Origin: Lysobacter_K sp043738095
GTDB taxonomy: Bacteria; Pseudomonadota; Gammaproteobacteria; Xanthomonadales; Xanthomonadaceae
Assembly (NCBI GenBank): GCA_043738095.1
Contig: JAYSZI010000019.1
Coordinates: forward strand, 46,150 to 110,149
Length of the DNA stretch: 64,000 nucleotides
Reading direction: 5' to 3'
Of this stretch, positions 17,347-25,670 are shown piece by piece. The stretch's first letter is position 1; each line of letters opens with the position of its first letter. A program made the translations under genes and the position numbers. Below the pieces are notes generated by a model, which worked only from the letters and a program-made list of their open reading frames with translations, searched no databases and was not told the DNA's origin.

Positions 17347-18092
17347 GGGTCGCCCCTTCGTTCAGTGCCGACGCCCATGACGGCGGACGCTTTGAATTTT
17401 CGTGCGCGTTTCAGCCGATCGTCGACATGTACACGCGAACCGTTTATTCCCACGAAGCACTGGTACGTGGCATCAACAACGAGCCCGCCTATCAGGTCAT
17501 CCAGCGGTACTCGGCTGACCACATGGCCGCATTCGACGCGGCATCGCGGGCCAAAGCCATTGAGGTTGCGGCACGAATCGGGCTGAACACCCACCTCAAT
17601 CTCAACTTCCTTCCAAGCGCCGCTTCGGATCCTGCGGATGGCTTGAACTCCACCATCGAGGCGGCACATCGGCACTGCTTTCCGCTCGATCGCATCATTG
17701 TCGAGGCCACTGAAGGCGAAGCGATTGGCGACCCTGCCCTGTTTGCGAAGGTCGTCAACGAATATCGCCGCGCCGGAATGCGACTGGCGATCGATGATTT
17801 CGGCGCCGGATACGCGGGCTTGAACCTGCTCGCTGAGTTTCAACCGGACATCGTCAAGATCGATATGGCCTTGGTAAGAAGCATTGAATCGCATGGGCCG
17901 AGGCAGGCCATCGTGCGGGCCATCGCCCAGGTCTGTACCGATCTTGGAATCGACCTCATCGCCGAGGGAGTGGAAACAGTGGACGAATATTCGTGGTTCC
18001 GCGACCTCGGAGTGACCTTGTATCAGGGCTACCTCTTTGCCAAACCCATGTTCGAGGCGATGCCGCCGTTCCATATTCCGGATCGGAAGTGA
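17343..18092 (+). CDS. Stand-alone EAL-domain c-di-GMP phosphodiesterase
   Basis: The product is 249 residues and almost wholly an EAL domain. All core active-site elements are visible: EAL at residues 38-40 (SHEALVRG), the LNLNFLP asparagine, VEATEGE, IDDFGAGYAGL with the metal-binding Asp pair, KIDMALVR with the catalytic lysine, and AEGVET. It should therefore hydrolyse c-di-GMP to pGpG. It has no sensor domain of its own. Four-base overlap with the upstream BLUF gene makes light control through a protein complex the obvious hypothesis. Confidence 0.93.
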   Translation: MRVAPSFSADAHDGGRFEFSCAFQPIVDMYTRTVYSHEALVRGINNEPAYQVIQRYSADHMAAFDAASRAKAIEVAARIGLNTHLNLNFLPSAASDPADGLNSTIEAAHRHCFPLDRIIVEATEGEAIGDPALFAKVVNEYRRAGMRLAIDDFGAGYAGLNLLAEFQPDIVKIDMALVRSIESHGPRQAIVRAIAQVCTDLGIDLIAEGVETVDEYSWFRDLGVTLYQGYLFAKPMFEAMPPFHIPDRK

Positions 18093-18280
18093 TGTGACAT
18101 CGATTTGCAGCTTGGCAAAGTGTCGCCCGACAACGCGTAGTCCGAGCACGTCCAAGGGGTGCCGGAACGCATCGAGAGCGAGCTTGGTGGGTTCGGCGCA
18201 TCAGCCTCATCGCAGCATGTGCAAAGTCTGTCGAGGCCCCGCCTCCAGATCAGCAGGGACGGCCCATCTTCCCCTTCCCC

Positions 18281-19108
18281 TCACTTCGCCAGGAACGTGA
18301 GCACCGCTGCGTTGAACGCATCGGCGTGACTCACGTTGCAGCCGTGCGGTGCGTCGCGCAGCACAACGAGTTCGCTCCCGGCGATCGCCGCGTGCGTGCG
18401 CTTGCCTGAGCCCTCAAGCGGTACCGTCGCATCACTATCGCCGTGTATGACCAGCGTCGGCACTCGCACCCGCTTGAGGTCGTCACGGAAGTCGGTGGTG
18501 GCGAACGCCTGCATGCACCCTAAAGCAGCTGCCTGGTCCGACTGCAAGCACACGGCGAGCGATTCCTGACGTTGTGCCTCGGTCACCTTCAGCTCGCCCT
18601 TCGCGCTGAAGAAGTCCTTGGTGAACTGGTCGAAGAATTTCTCGCGGTCGGTCCTTAGAGCGGCTTCCTTCTCCTTGGCTTTTTCCTCCGTCAGTGGCCC
18701 CTCCGGATTGTCCTGCGTCTTCATCAGGTACGGCGGCACTGCGGCGGCGAACACCACGCTGCGCAGGCGGTTCTCGCCGTGCTGGGCAATGTAGCGCGCG
18801 ACTTCGCCGCCTCCCATGGAAAAGCCGACGAGCGTTGCATCGCGCAGGTCGCGCTCTTCCATCAGACCGGCCAGGTCAGCGGTGAGACTGTCGTAGTCAT
18901 AACCGCCCGTCGGCTTATCGGAGCGGCCGAAGCCGCGTCGATCGTAGGCGACGACGCGATAGCCGGCATCTCGCAGCGGACCGACCTGCGCCTGCCACGA
19001 CGCGCCGGACAAGGGCCAGCCGTGGATCAGCACGACGGGGCGGCCGGTTCCGCCGCTATCTTCGACATGCAGACGCACGGAGGTGCGATCGGACGGAATG
19101 GGGGGCAT
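18281..19108 (-). CDS. Alpha/beta hydrolase, chloroperoxidase-like
   Basis: The product is 275 residues from the ATG at 19108, with AGGAG nine bases upstream. The oxyanion region (VVLIHGWPLSG), nucleophile elbow (GFSMGGGE, Ser in G-x-S-x-G), acid (HGDSDATVP, Asp) and base (DAPHGCN, His) appear in the right order. The pattern YDRRGFGRSDKP after strand four is typical of cofactor-free haloperoxidase/esterase-type hydrolases. No signal peptide is seen. The natural substrate cannot be read from sequence. Confidence 0.9.
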   Translation of the reverse strand: MPPIPSDRTSVRLHVEDSGGTGRPVVLIHGWPLSGASWQAQVGPLRDAGYRVVAYDRRGFGRSDKPTGGYDYDSLTADLAGLMEERDLRDATLVGFSMGGGEVARYIAQHGENRLRSVVFAAAVPPYLMKTQDNPEGPLTEEKAKEKEAALRTDREKFFDQFTKDFFSAKGELKVTEAQRQESLAVCLQSDQAAALGCMQAFATTDFRDDLKRVRVPTLVIHGDSDATVPLEGSGKRTHAAIAGSELVVLRDAPHGCNVSHADAFNAAVLTFLAK

Positions 19109-19468
19109 GAGCTCGCTCCTGGTGGAACACGGCGCGTTTGCGCGGAGCCGCAAGGTTCGCCAATCCCCCATGGCAAACACGTGAAAGCTTGGTTTCTAAC
19201 GCGGGTGGCATACGCGGTCCACCAGGTCCCTGTATCGGCCGCGGCGTGCCGACCAAGACTCCTCTGAGGCCGTGATTGCCGACGCTGGCCCCAACTCGAC
19301 AACGCCGCGTACTCAAGGACCTTCGTGCCCCGCGAAAGTTTGCCGACTTCATTTCGATCAAACACTGTCCGCAGTACCGGGTCGACCAGGCCGCGTGCGT
19401 GCTACGTCACGGAATGTCTCGGCGCGCGTGTCTAGAATCCGGGTCCCGATGCCACCAGTGAGAGTGCC
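19109..19468. other. Divergent intergenic region
   Basis: This 360-base gap lies between the minus-strand hydrolase and the plus-strand DUF885 gene and should contain both promoters. I see no convincing gene, hairpin or repeat in it. Confidence 0.5.
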
Positions 19469-21310
19469 GTGTCCCTGCCCGCCCGCCTCCTCACCCCACC
19501 GTTGCGGCTGACCTCTGCGCTTGGGGTCCTACTGCTCGCGGCATGCGCCTCCACGGCCCCTACCGGGTCCGCACCGCCGTTACAGCAATCCGCGGCCGCC
19601 ACCTCACACGCGGAGACGGTGGCCGACTTCTTCACTGCGTTCACCGACGAGTGGATGCGCCGGCAGCCCTCCGCGTCTACCGGCAGCCGCTACTTCGACG
19701 GCGCGCTGCAAGACCAGATGGACCGCCAGCTCACGCCGCAGAGCGCGCAGTTCGAAACGCAAACCGTTGCCCTGGCTCGTCGCGGCCTTGCCCGCCTGGC
19801 GACATTCAACCGCGCCGCGATGGGTGACGCCGAGCGCGTCTCCGCCGATCTCATGCAGTGGCAACTGCAGATCATCGTAGACGGCGAGCGCTTTGCCGAC
19901 ACGCAGTACCCGCTGCAGCAGATGAGCGGTGCGAACGTGAACCTGCCCAACCTGATGACGGTGATCCACCCCGTACGCAGCGCGCAGGATGCCGACAACT
20001 ACCTCGCGCGCCTGCGCCTGTTCGACGAACGCATGGCCGAAGCCACGCAGGAGGCCCGCAACCAGGCCGCTAAGGGCATCCTGCCGCCACGCTTCATCCT
20101 GCAAGCCACCATCGCGCAGATGCGACAGTTCGTCGCGCCGGCACCTGCCGCCAATCCGCTGGTCACCACGCTGGCCGAAAAGTTGAGTGCCGTCGAAGGC
20201 GTTGACGCCGCCCGGCGCAAGGGCGTGCTCGACGAGGCTACGGCCATCGTCGGCGATGACGTGTACCCGGCATGGCGCGCGGCCATCGCAGTGCTCGAAT
20301 CGCAACTGCCTAAGGCCACCGACGATGCGGGCTTGTGGCGGTTTGCCAACGGCCGCGAGATCTATGCGCACCGACTGCGTCAGTTCACGTCCACGGATCT
20401 CGATGCCGAGCAGATCCACGCGCTGGGCTTGCGCGAAGTCGCCCGCATCGAGGCCGAGATGGATACCGTCCTGCGCTCCATCGGCCGCAGCAAGGGCACG
20501 GTAAAAGCACGCGCGGACCAACTCGAGACCGACCTGGCGTACCCGGAGACCGACGCGGGCCGCGCGAAGATCATGGCGGACATCGACACCATGATCCGCG
20601 ACGCGGAGAAGCGCGCCGATGCGCTGTTCGACATCCGCCCAAAGACGCCAGTCATTGCGAAACCCTACCCCGAATACCGCTGGGCCAGCGCCGCCGCCAG
20701 CTACACCGCGCCGCCGCTGGACGGCTCGCGCCCCGGCGTTTACCAGATGCCGCTGCGCAAGGATCGGCTGACACGCTTCGGGCTGCGCACGCTGGTCTAT
20801 CACGAGACCGTCCCCGGCCATCATTTCCAGGGCGCGCTCGCCGTCGAAAACAAGGCGTTGCCGAAGTTCCGGCAGACGCGCGCGTTCGGCGGGATTTCTG
20901 CCTTCAGCGAAGGCTGGGCCCTGTATGCCGAGCGCTTGGCCAGGGAAGAAAACTGGTACGAAGGCGACCCACAGGGCCTGCTCGGCCAGATGGACGCAGA
21001 GCTGTTCCGCGCCCGACGCCTGGTGGTCGACACCGGCCTGCACGCCAAGCGCTGGACTCGCCAACAGGCGATCGACTACGGCATTCCCCCATCGGAAGTC
21101 GATCGGTACGTCGTCAATCCAGGTCAGGCCACCTCCTACAAGATCGGCCAGCTGGAAATGATCCGTTTGCGCGATAAGGCCCGTACGGCATTGGGCGAAC
21201 GCTTCAATCCGCGCGAGTTCCACAACCGCGTGCTTCTAACCGGCACGGTGCCGCTCACACTGCTTGAGCAAGAAATAGACGCGTGGATTGCCGAGCAGCG
21301 CGGTAGCTGA
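19469..21310 (+). CDS. DUF885 family lipoprotein, putative metallopeptidase
   Basis: The product is 613 residues from a GTG at 19469. A lipoprotein signal ends in LLLAAC near residue 26, so the mature protein should be membrane-anchored outside the cytoplasm. The DUF885 core is clear: VYHETVPGHHFQ gives an HE-x3-GHH zinc-type motif, FSEGWALYAERL supplies the downstream glutamate, and PGQATSYKIGQLEM is a family block near the C-terminus. The length of about 600 fits the family. The family is thought to hold collagenase-like or peptidase activities, but the substrate is not established. Confidence 0.9.
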   Translation: MSLPARLLTPPLRLTSALGVLLLAACASTAPTGSAPPLQQSAAATSHAETVADFFTAFTDEWMRRQPSASTGSRYFDGALQDQMDRQLTPQSAQFETQTVALARRGLARLATFNRAAMGDAERVSADLMQWQLQIIVDGERFADTQYPLQQMSGANVNLPNLMTVIHPVRSAQDADNYLARLRLFDERMAEATQEARNQAAKGILPPRFILQATIAQMRQFVAPAPAANPLVTTLAEKLSAVEGVDAARRKGVLDEATAIVGDDVYPAWRAAIAVLESQLPKATDDAGLWRFANGREIYAHRLRQFTSTDLDAEQIHALGLREVARIEAEMDTVLRSIGRSKGTVKARADQLETDLAYPETDAGRAKIMADIDTMIRDAEKRADALFDIRPKTPVIAKPYPEYRWASAAASYTAPPLDGSRPGVYQMPLRKDRLTRFGLRTLVYHETVPGHHFQGALAVENKALPKFRQTRAFGGISAFSEGWALYAERLAREENWYEGDPQGLLGQMDAELFRARRLVVDTGLHAKRWTRQQAIDYGIPPSEVDRYVVNPGQATSYKIGQLEMIRLRDKARTALGERFNPREFHNRVLLTGTVPLTLLEQEIDAWIAEQRGS

Positions 21311-21499
21311 TTAGCCCAGGGTCTGAAGCACTGAGGCGTTGACGCCGCCGAGGCCACTCACGCTCCGGCTTGGCGCGACGCATGCGGATGGCGGGCAAGC
21401 GGGTGAGCAACGGGGCTAGAGACCGTTCTCTTTGTAACCCCGTTGCGAATCTGTCCTACAACGTTGGATCAATCGCGCATCGCGGACATGACCATGGTT

Positions 21500-22123
21500 T
21501 CAGAACGGAATCCAGGGCCTGGCCGGCCCTCCGGCCGCGGAAATGCCTGGTATGCAGTAATGCGTGATGTTTGCCACGGGTATGGAAGTTAGGAACGCAA
21601 CTTCGACCCCCGGATCAACAGGACCTCCGCAAATTCCGAAGAGGTTCGAAATACCCAGGCTGGCGCCATCGAAAAACACATGGGCCTTGGTCATTGAGGA
21701 CAACTGGGCGGGATTGTTGACTGCCACGACCGGCCCTTGCCCAAGGGCCTGCATATTCAGATTGAACGCCATCTGATACACGTAACCGGTTGCATAGCCA
21801 CCGGCTTCTATCGTGGTGTCAGTTGACAGATGCACGGTCCGGCGGGTCTTCTCGGCCTTGATGTTTCTGAGCACATCCAGCAGGTTGACGACAGCATTGC
21901 CGGCGAGAAGCGTTTGCAACTTGGTGTCGTCTGCAGGCGACGGCAAGACCACCGCAGGACCTTGCGGGCATCGCGTAATGATCGACCTCGCCGTCGGCAG
22001 AGGCAGGACAACCCACGGCTCAAACCCACCAGCTGCACGGATGCTGTTTTTAGCAGTCGGTGGGTCAAGCGGGTTGAGGGGATCGGGTGGCCTGGAATCG
22101 CCACGATATAGTGTGATCGGCAC
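21500..22123 (-). CDS. Putative ADP-ribosyltransferase, cholera/pertussis toxin type
   Basis: The product is 207 residues from a GTG at 22123, with GGGAG eight bases upstream. The start TLYRGDSRPPD matches the NAD-binding start of cholera and heat-labile toxin A chains (LYRADSRPPD); Arg7 is the conserved arginine. A Ser-Thr motif follows in VHLSTDTTIEAGGY (Ser100, Thr101) and the late block VEVAFLTSIP aligns with the toxin segment around the catalytic glutamate, here Glu174. The residue two before it, usually Glu or Gln, is Gly172, so target preference or activity may differ. No signal peptide is visible. It is the last gene of the sigma-led cluster and probably modifies a host, prey or own macromolecule. 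Confidence 0.72.
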   Translation of the reverse strand: MPITLYRGDSRPPDPLNPLDPPTAKNSIRAAGGFEPWVVLPLPTARSIITRCPQGPAVVLPSPADDTKLQTLLAGNAVVNLLDVLRNIKAEKTRRTVHLSTDTTIEAGGYATGYVYQMAFNLNMQALGQGPVVAVNNPAQLSSMTKAHVFFDGASLGISNLFGICGGPVDPGVEVAFLTSIPVANITHYCIPGISAAGGPARPWIPF

Positions 22124-22212
22124 GGTGGTGCTCCCTTCTCATTGCTTTCGATTGGTTACTTCCGTCCCCTGTCAGTCCCTTTTTGGCCCGACGGGTTTCG
22201 GGCGCCAGGCCT

Positions 22213-22662
22213 CTAGCGTTTGCCTTCGTTTTGGTCATAGCCGGTGTATTGGCCGATCGCGGCCCAAACTTTCACGGCAAGTTTGTACATCTGTCCGATC
22301 ACGACGTGGGATCGGATATCGAGTCCGAGTTGGAATGCGTGAACCAGCTCGCTACTTACCTTTCCATGGATGGTCTGGGCGTTGTCACTGACCATCCTCC
22401 AATCGTCTCCAACGTACTGCGGGTCCATCGCGTGCGGGGCGTTTGCGGGAGTGTTGCCGCGATCCCGCCTGCTCTTGCTTCCCATGCTGGCCGCGAGAGC
22501 TTGAGCCAACTGGTCGTTGGCAAGGTAGTTGCCCTGATGAGGGTGATTTGCCAGAAGATCCGCCGTTATCGCTTGGCACTTTTCTTTTAGCTTGGTAGCG
22601 TCGGCGAGCTTGAACTGCTTCGCGATCGCCGCTTCGACTTCTTGCTCGAATAGGTAGGGCAT
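22213..22662 (-). CDS. Unknown 149-residue protein in sigma/ART cluster
   Basis: The start ATG at 22662 has a strong AAGGAG nine bases upstream. The N-terminal third is helical and charged (MPYLFEQEVEAAIAKQF, then KLKEKCQAITADLL). The middle is polar and low in hydrophobicity, and the C-terminal part (KVSSELVHAFQLGLDIRS, then VVIGQMYKLAVKVWAAIG) looks amphipathic. There is no signal peptide and only one cysteine. I do not recognise a family. Its position 150 bases after the 359-residue gene and 90 bases before the ADP-ribosyltransferase gene, all same-strand, suggests an operon; a chaperone, immunity or delivery role would be guesswork. Confidence 0.7.
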   Translation of the reverse strand: MPYLFEQEVEAAIAKQFKLADATKLKEKCQAITADLLANHPHQGNYLANDQLAQALAASMGSKSRRDRGNTPANAPHAMDPQYVGDDWRMVSDNAQTIHGKVSSELVHAFQLGLDIRSHVVIGQMYKLAVKVWAAIGQYTGYDQNEGKR

Positions 22663-22812
22663 TTTCGTACTCCTTTGCGCACACTCCTCGACTGCCGAGT
22701 CAGTGCGTTTAATTGGGAATGAGAGAGTGCTCGCCGCCTCTCGGGAGACGGCTTCGGTCCCTGCGGACTGCTGCTTTCAGCCGCAGGGGTAGCGAAACTG
22801 TGCGGCGAGGTC

Positions 22813-23892
22813 CTATGCCAACCCTGCCTCCACATCCACCGCGCGCGTCTGGCCTGGCCACACGCCAAACAAGTCGATATGACGCACGCCGTTGACCCAT
22901 TGCCCGCGCGGGCTGCTCCATTGCAGGCGATGGGTCTCGTCCGTTCTCACGCCACGGAATACAAGGACGAGCTCGAGGTTGCTGGCGTCAAGCGGGATGT
23001 CGGCAATCGTTGCCGTCAGACCGCCGGACACGCTGGCTTGATTCGTTTTGCGACCGCGCGGTGTGTCGTACTCCAGCGTGGCATCCACGATATATGTGCC
23101 GCCGTTGGTGTTGCGGATGACCAGCTGATAGGCACTGATGTGAGTGATCCAACGCGGCAGCAGCAGGCGGCCGTCGAATGAGGCGAAAGTGAATGCCAAC
23201 GGCACCGAGCCGGTGGGCAGCACGCCGGCCTCGCTCGGCCACAAGTGCTTGTCAACGCTTTTGCTTGCGCTCGTGGAAGTGAAAGAGCCCTTGCCACTGG
23301 CCTCGCCAAGCAACTTCTGCACGCCCGACGCGGTGCCGGTGAGTGAGAACGTGTTGTCGGCTGCCATCGACCCGACGTTGAGGCCACTGCGCGCGTACAG
23401 CACGCTGGTGACGACACCGAACCCCTGCGCGATGCCGCCGCCCGAACCCATGCCCGACTGGCCCGCGCGCTCGGCCAGCCAGTCGATGTTCTGACTCAGC
23501 ACCGCGTCGGGATTGTTGAGCACGGTTTCCGCATCCAGCGCGCATTTCGACACCATCGATCCCTCGCTGCCAAACTTCCACTGGATCTGCAAGCCCGCCT
23601 TGGCCGTGACTCCGGTATCCGGATCGGTGACTTCGCCCTTGAGGTCGACCTCGGTCTCGGTGCGCGAGACATCGCTGGTCATCGCATTCCAATCCGAACT
23701 GACCTGGTTGCGCAGGAAGTTTCCGTCACTGACGCCGGGGACCGATGACGCGATTAGCTTGAACAGACCGGTAGCCGGATCGACGATGCCGACTGCACCG
23801 GGTGTGATCTCACTGCTCAGAGACCAGTTACCCCAATAGGCCTGGTTGGTCTTGCGGATCATCTGAGTGAACTGCGTGTTCCAATTGATCAT
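22813..23892 (-). CDS. Unknown 359-residue protein, possible gasdermin-like pore former
   Basis: An internal ATG at 23892 has an excellent AAGGAG eight bases upstream, so this stretch probably makes its own product although the sigma-factor frame runs straight into it. The N-terminus is MINWNTQFTQMIRKTNQAYW, then an ITPGAVGIVDPATGLF block. Next come a long amphipathic strand region (VTAKAGLQIQWKF), a helix (DAETVLNNPDAVLSQNIDWL), a strand (FGVVTSVLYARSGLNV) and VPLAFTFASF. This order recalls the gasdermin pore-forming domain, but no residue-level proof is possible here. The last ~120 residues look like a beta-sandwich (YQLVIRNTNGGTYIVDATLE). No signal peptide is seen. Confidence 0.65.
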   Translation of the reverse strand: MINWNTQFTQMIRKTNQAYWGNWSLSSEITPGAVGIVDPATGLFKLIASSVPGVSDGNFLRNQVSSDWNAMTSDVSRTETEVDLKGEVTDPDTGVTAKAGLQIQWKFGSEGSMVSKCALDAETVLNNPDAVLSQNIDWLAERAGQSGMGSGGGIAQGFGVVTSVLYARSGLNVGSMAADNTFSLTGTASGVQKLLGEASGKGSFTSTSASKSVDKHLWPSEAGVLPTGSVPLAFTFASFDGRLLLPRWITHISAYQLVIRNTNGGTYIVDATLEYDTPRGRKTNQASVSGGLTATIADIPLDASNLELVLVFRGVRTDETHRLQWSSPRGQWVNGVRHIDLFGVWPGQTRAVDVEAGLA

Positions 23893-24627
23893 GTCGTGCT
23901 CCTTGGTGGGGGGACGCCTTGCGGATGAATCGAATGGGTGCTGCTGTGACGTTGCCGGGCATACCGGGCAGAGCGGACTTGGTGTCGTACGCTCTTGTTC
24001 AAACGCTGCAAGCGCAGGAACGTGAACCTTGTCGCGCTCGAGAGCTGCCATCAGCCGCCCGCGCAGCAACTGAACGCGTTTGCGTGCCAGCGGCTCGTTG
24101 ATCCCCAGGCGCTCGGCGATTGCCGAGTACGGCAGCTCGTCGAGAAAACGCAGCACGAACAATCGTTGCTGCTCCCGTGGCATCGATTGCAAGGCTGCGG
24201 TTACGAGCTGCAACTCCTCGCGGCGTTCGTTCCATTGCTCTGTCACGTGATCGCTCCCCACATCGGCAATACGGCTATCACCGTCGTCAAGCTCGCCCAT
24301 GCAGTCGAACAATCTGCTATCGCGTGTACGCCGCCGGACGCTGTCGAGAAACACGTGCCGCAGCACCACGAAAAGGAAAACCTCGGGATCGGTGAGCTTC
24401 TGCGGCGAACGCCGCATGAACTGAATCGCCTTGATGGCCGCACCAGCCAGTAGATCGTCGGTTCGATCAGGCTCCCCTCCGGCAAAGCGCTGCGCGCGCC
24501 TGCGTAAAGCTGGGTACGCCGCCCGCCATGTGCGTTCAAACAACTTGTCCGCGTGCGCCGTATCGGCCACCGCGCCGAACTTGCGGACGCGCGGCACCGT
24601 TTCTGATGAGTGCGTGGAACCGTCCAA
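22813..24627 (-). CDS. ECF-type sigma factor in frame with downstream protein
   Basis: The first ~245 residues are an RNA polymerase sigma factor of the ECF class. The sigma-2 region contains RRRAQRFAGGEPDRTDDLLA and FVVLRHVFLDSVRRR. The sigma-4 helix-turn-helix contains LQSMPREQQRLFVLRFLDEL followed by YSAIAERLGI. A TTG at 24627 is preferred because AAGGAT lies eight bases upstream; the frame is open to 24768. No stop codon separates this from the 359-residue protein starting at 23892, so read-through would give a fusion of 604 residues. Between the domains is a Pro/Ser/Cys-rich linker (PSPLCPVCPATSQQHP). The sigma factor probably drives this cluster; no anti-sigma factor is visible nearby. 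Confidence 0.78.
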   Translation of the reverse strand: MDGSTHSSETVPRVRKFGAVADTAHADKLFERTWRAAYPALRRRAQRFAGGEPDRTDDLLAGAAIKAIQFMRRSPQKLTDPEVFLFVVLRHVFLDSVRRRTRDSRLFDCMGELDDGDSRIADVGSDHVTEQWNERREELQLVTAALQSMPREQQRLFVLRFLDELPYSAIAERLGINEPLARKRVQLLRGRLMAALERDKVHVPALAAFEQERTTPSPLCPVCPATSQQHPFDSSARRPPTKEHDMINWNTQFTQMIRKTNQAYWGNWSLSSEITPGAVGIVDPATGLFKLIASSVPGVSDGNFLRNQVSSDWNAMTSDVSRTETEVDLKGEVTDPDTGVTAKAGLQIQWKFGSEGSMVSKCALDAETVLNNPDAVLSQNIDWLAERAGQSGMGSGGGIAQGFGVVTSVLYARSGLNVGSMAADNTFSLTGTASGVQKLLGEASGKGSFTSTSASKSVDKHLWPSEAGVLPTGSVPLAFTFASFDGRLLLPRWITHISAYQLVIRNTNGGTYIVDATLEYDTPRGRKTNQASVSGGLTATIADIPLDASNLELVLVFRGVRTDETHRLQWSSPRGQWVNGVRHIDLFGVWPGQTRAVDVEAGLA

Positions 24628-24768
24628 GGCAACGATCCTTGTCGTGTTTCTTCCGGCAACAATTCCCCGAAGTCGGCGCACCAGCACGAGCCGACTTAAA
24701 AGGTTCCTTGACCCCGCGAGCCGTGTGTAACGGGCGCATCGCGGCTGTCCTTTGTTAGAACGCTGCAA

Positions 24769-25670
24769 TTGCGCAAGCGTGAATCGCCCGGACTAACGGG
24801 CAGCTGGCCTGTTGGAGGTCTGACCTAGGGGTGCCGCTTAAGGGCTCTTGGCCCGCGGAAAACCACTGAAGAAGCTATGCCTTGCTCCACCTTGGAGTGG
24901 GCAAGCACAAACGGCCCGTCCGCGTTTGACCACCGCGTCTAACTTCAGCCGTATCGCTGCCTACTAACAGCAGTTAACAAGCGAGCCCCAATCGCGACCA
25001 CGCGATGTCAGAGGTGCTGAGCCGGCGCGAGACTGCGACCTCTGTGACTGTGCCGGGCGAAGGCAGCCTATCCGAACGGGCTCCACCCTCGCTTAGCGCC
25101 GCGTTGGGTTGCGGACATCGGAAGTGCCGCAACACCGAGCCTCGATATTTGCTGCGATGCCTTAAATTTGGGGGCGTGGCGGGGCGTCACCGTCGTCCGG
25201 GCATTCACCATGGAGTTCGGACGGTGCCATCACTCGCATCCGAACACATGCAGGCTGGTTATCGCTAGCCGTGACGCTGGAGGTATCGCGGAGGAGATGG
25301 TTTGCTGAGATGGCTAGCTGAGGAATGCTTAGCTGGGAAATGGGTTCGGAGGTCTACACCGGCCGCTGCACGCCTTGACGATCGGTGCACCAAGCTGCCT
25401 TCTGAGCTGCTCATCCATGTCGAGCGACGCATGCCGTTCACTGGCCATCACCTACAGCCTCTTCTGAAAGCACATGGTCCCGGTGCTATGGGAACCAAGA
25501 ACATCGCCGATTTAACCCAGCGCTTTCTTTGCCTAAGAAGGTGCCCGTGACCCGTCTGTATGAGTCGGGCCACTCCACGGTGGTCCTTATTTCTGCTGCG
25601 CTCGATGGCCAGCGTGGCCACCTGTGCGTGGTCAATCCGAACGGGTAATGCCGACGATCACCGACTGCCC
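24769..25670. other. 902-base gap with no supported gene
   Basis: Open frames here lack ribosome binding sites and family features. A plus-strand stretch at 25390-25550 has coding-like composition but no recognisable protein. Around 25300-25345 the word GCTGAGATGG / GCTGAGGAATG / GCTGGGAAATGG recurs imperfectly three times. Being upstream of the sigma-led cluster, the region should include that cluster's promoter, but I cannot assign boxes. It may be the scar of lost genes. Confidence 0.4.

Noticed and set aside
21500..24627. Prophage or integrated element around the ADP-ribosyltransferase cluster
   Set aside because: No integrase, phage structural gene, tRNA or direct-repeat boundaries were seen; GC is not obviously different.
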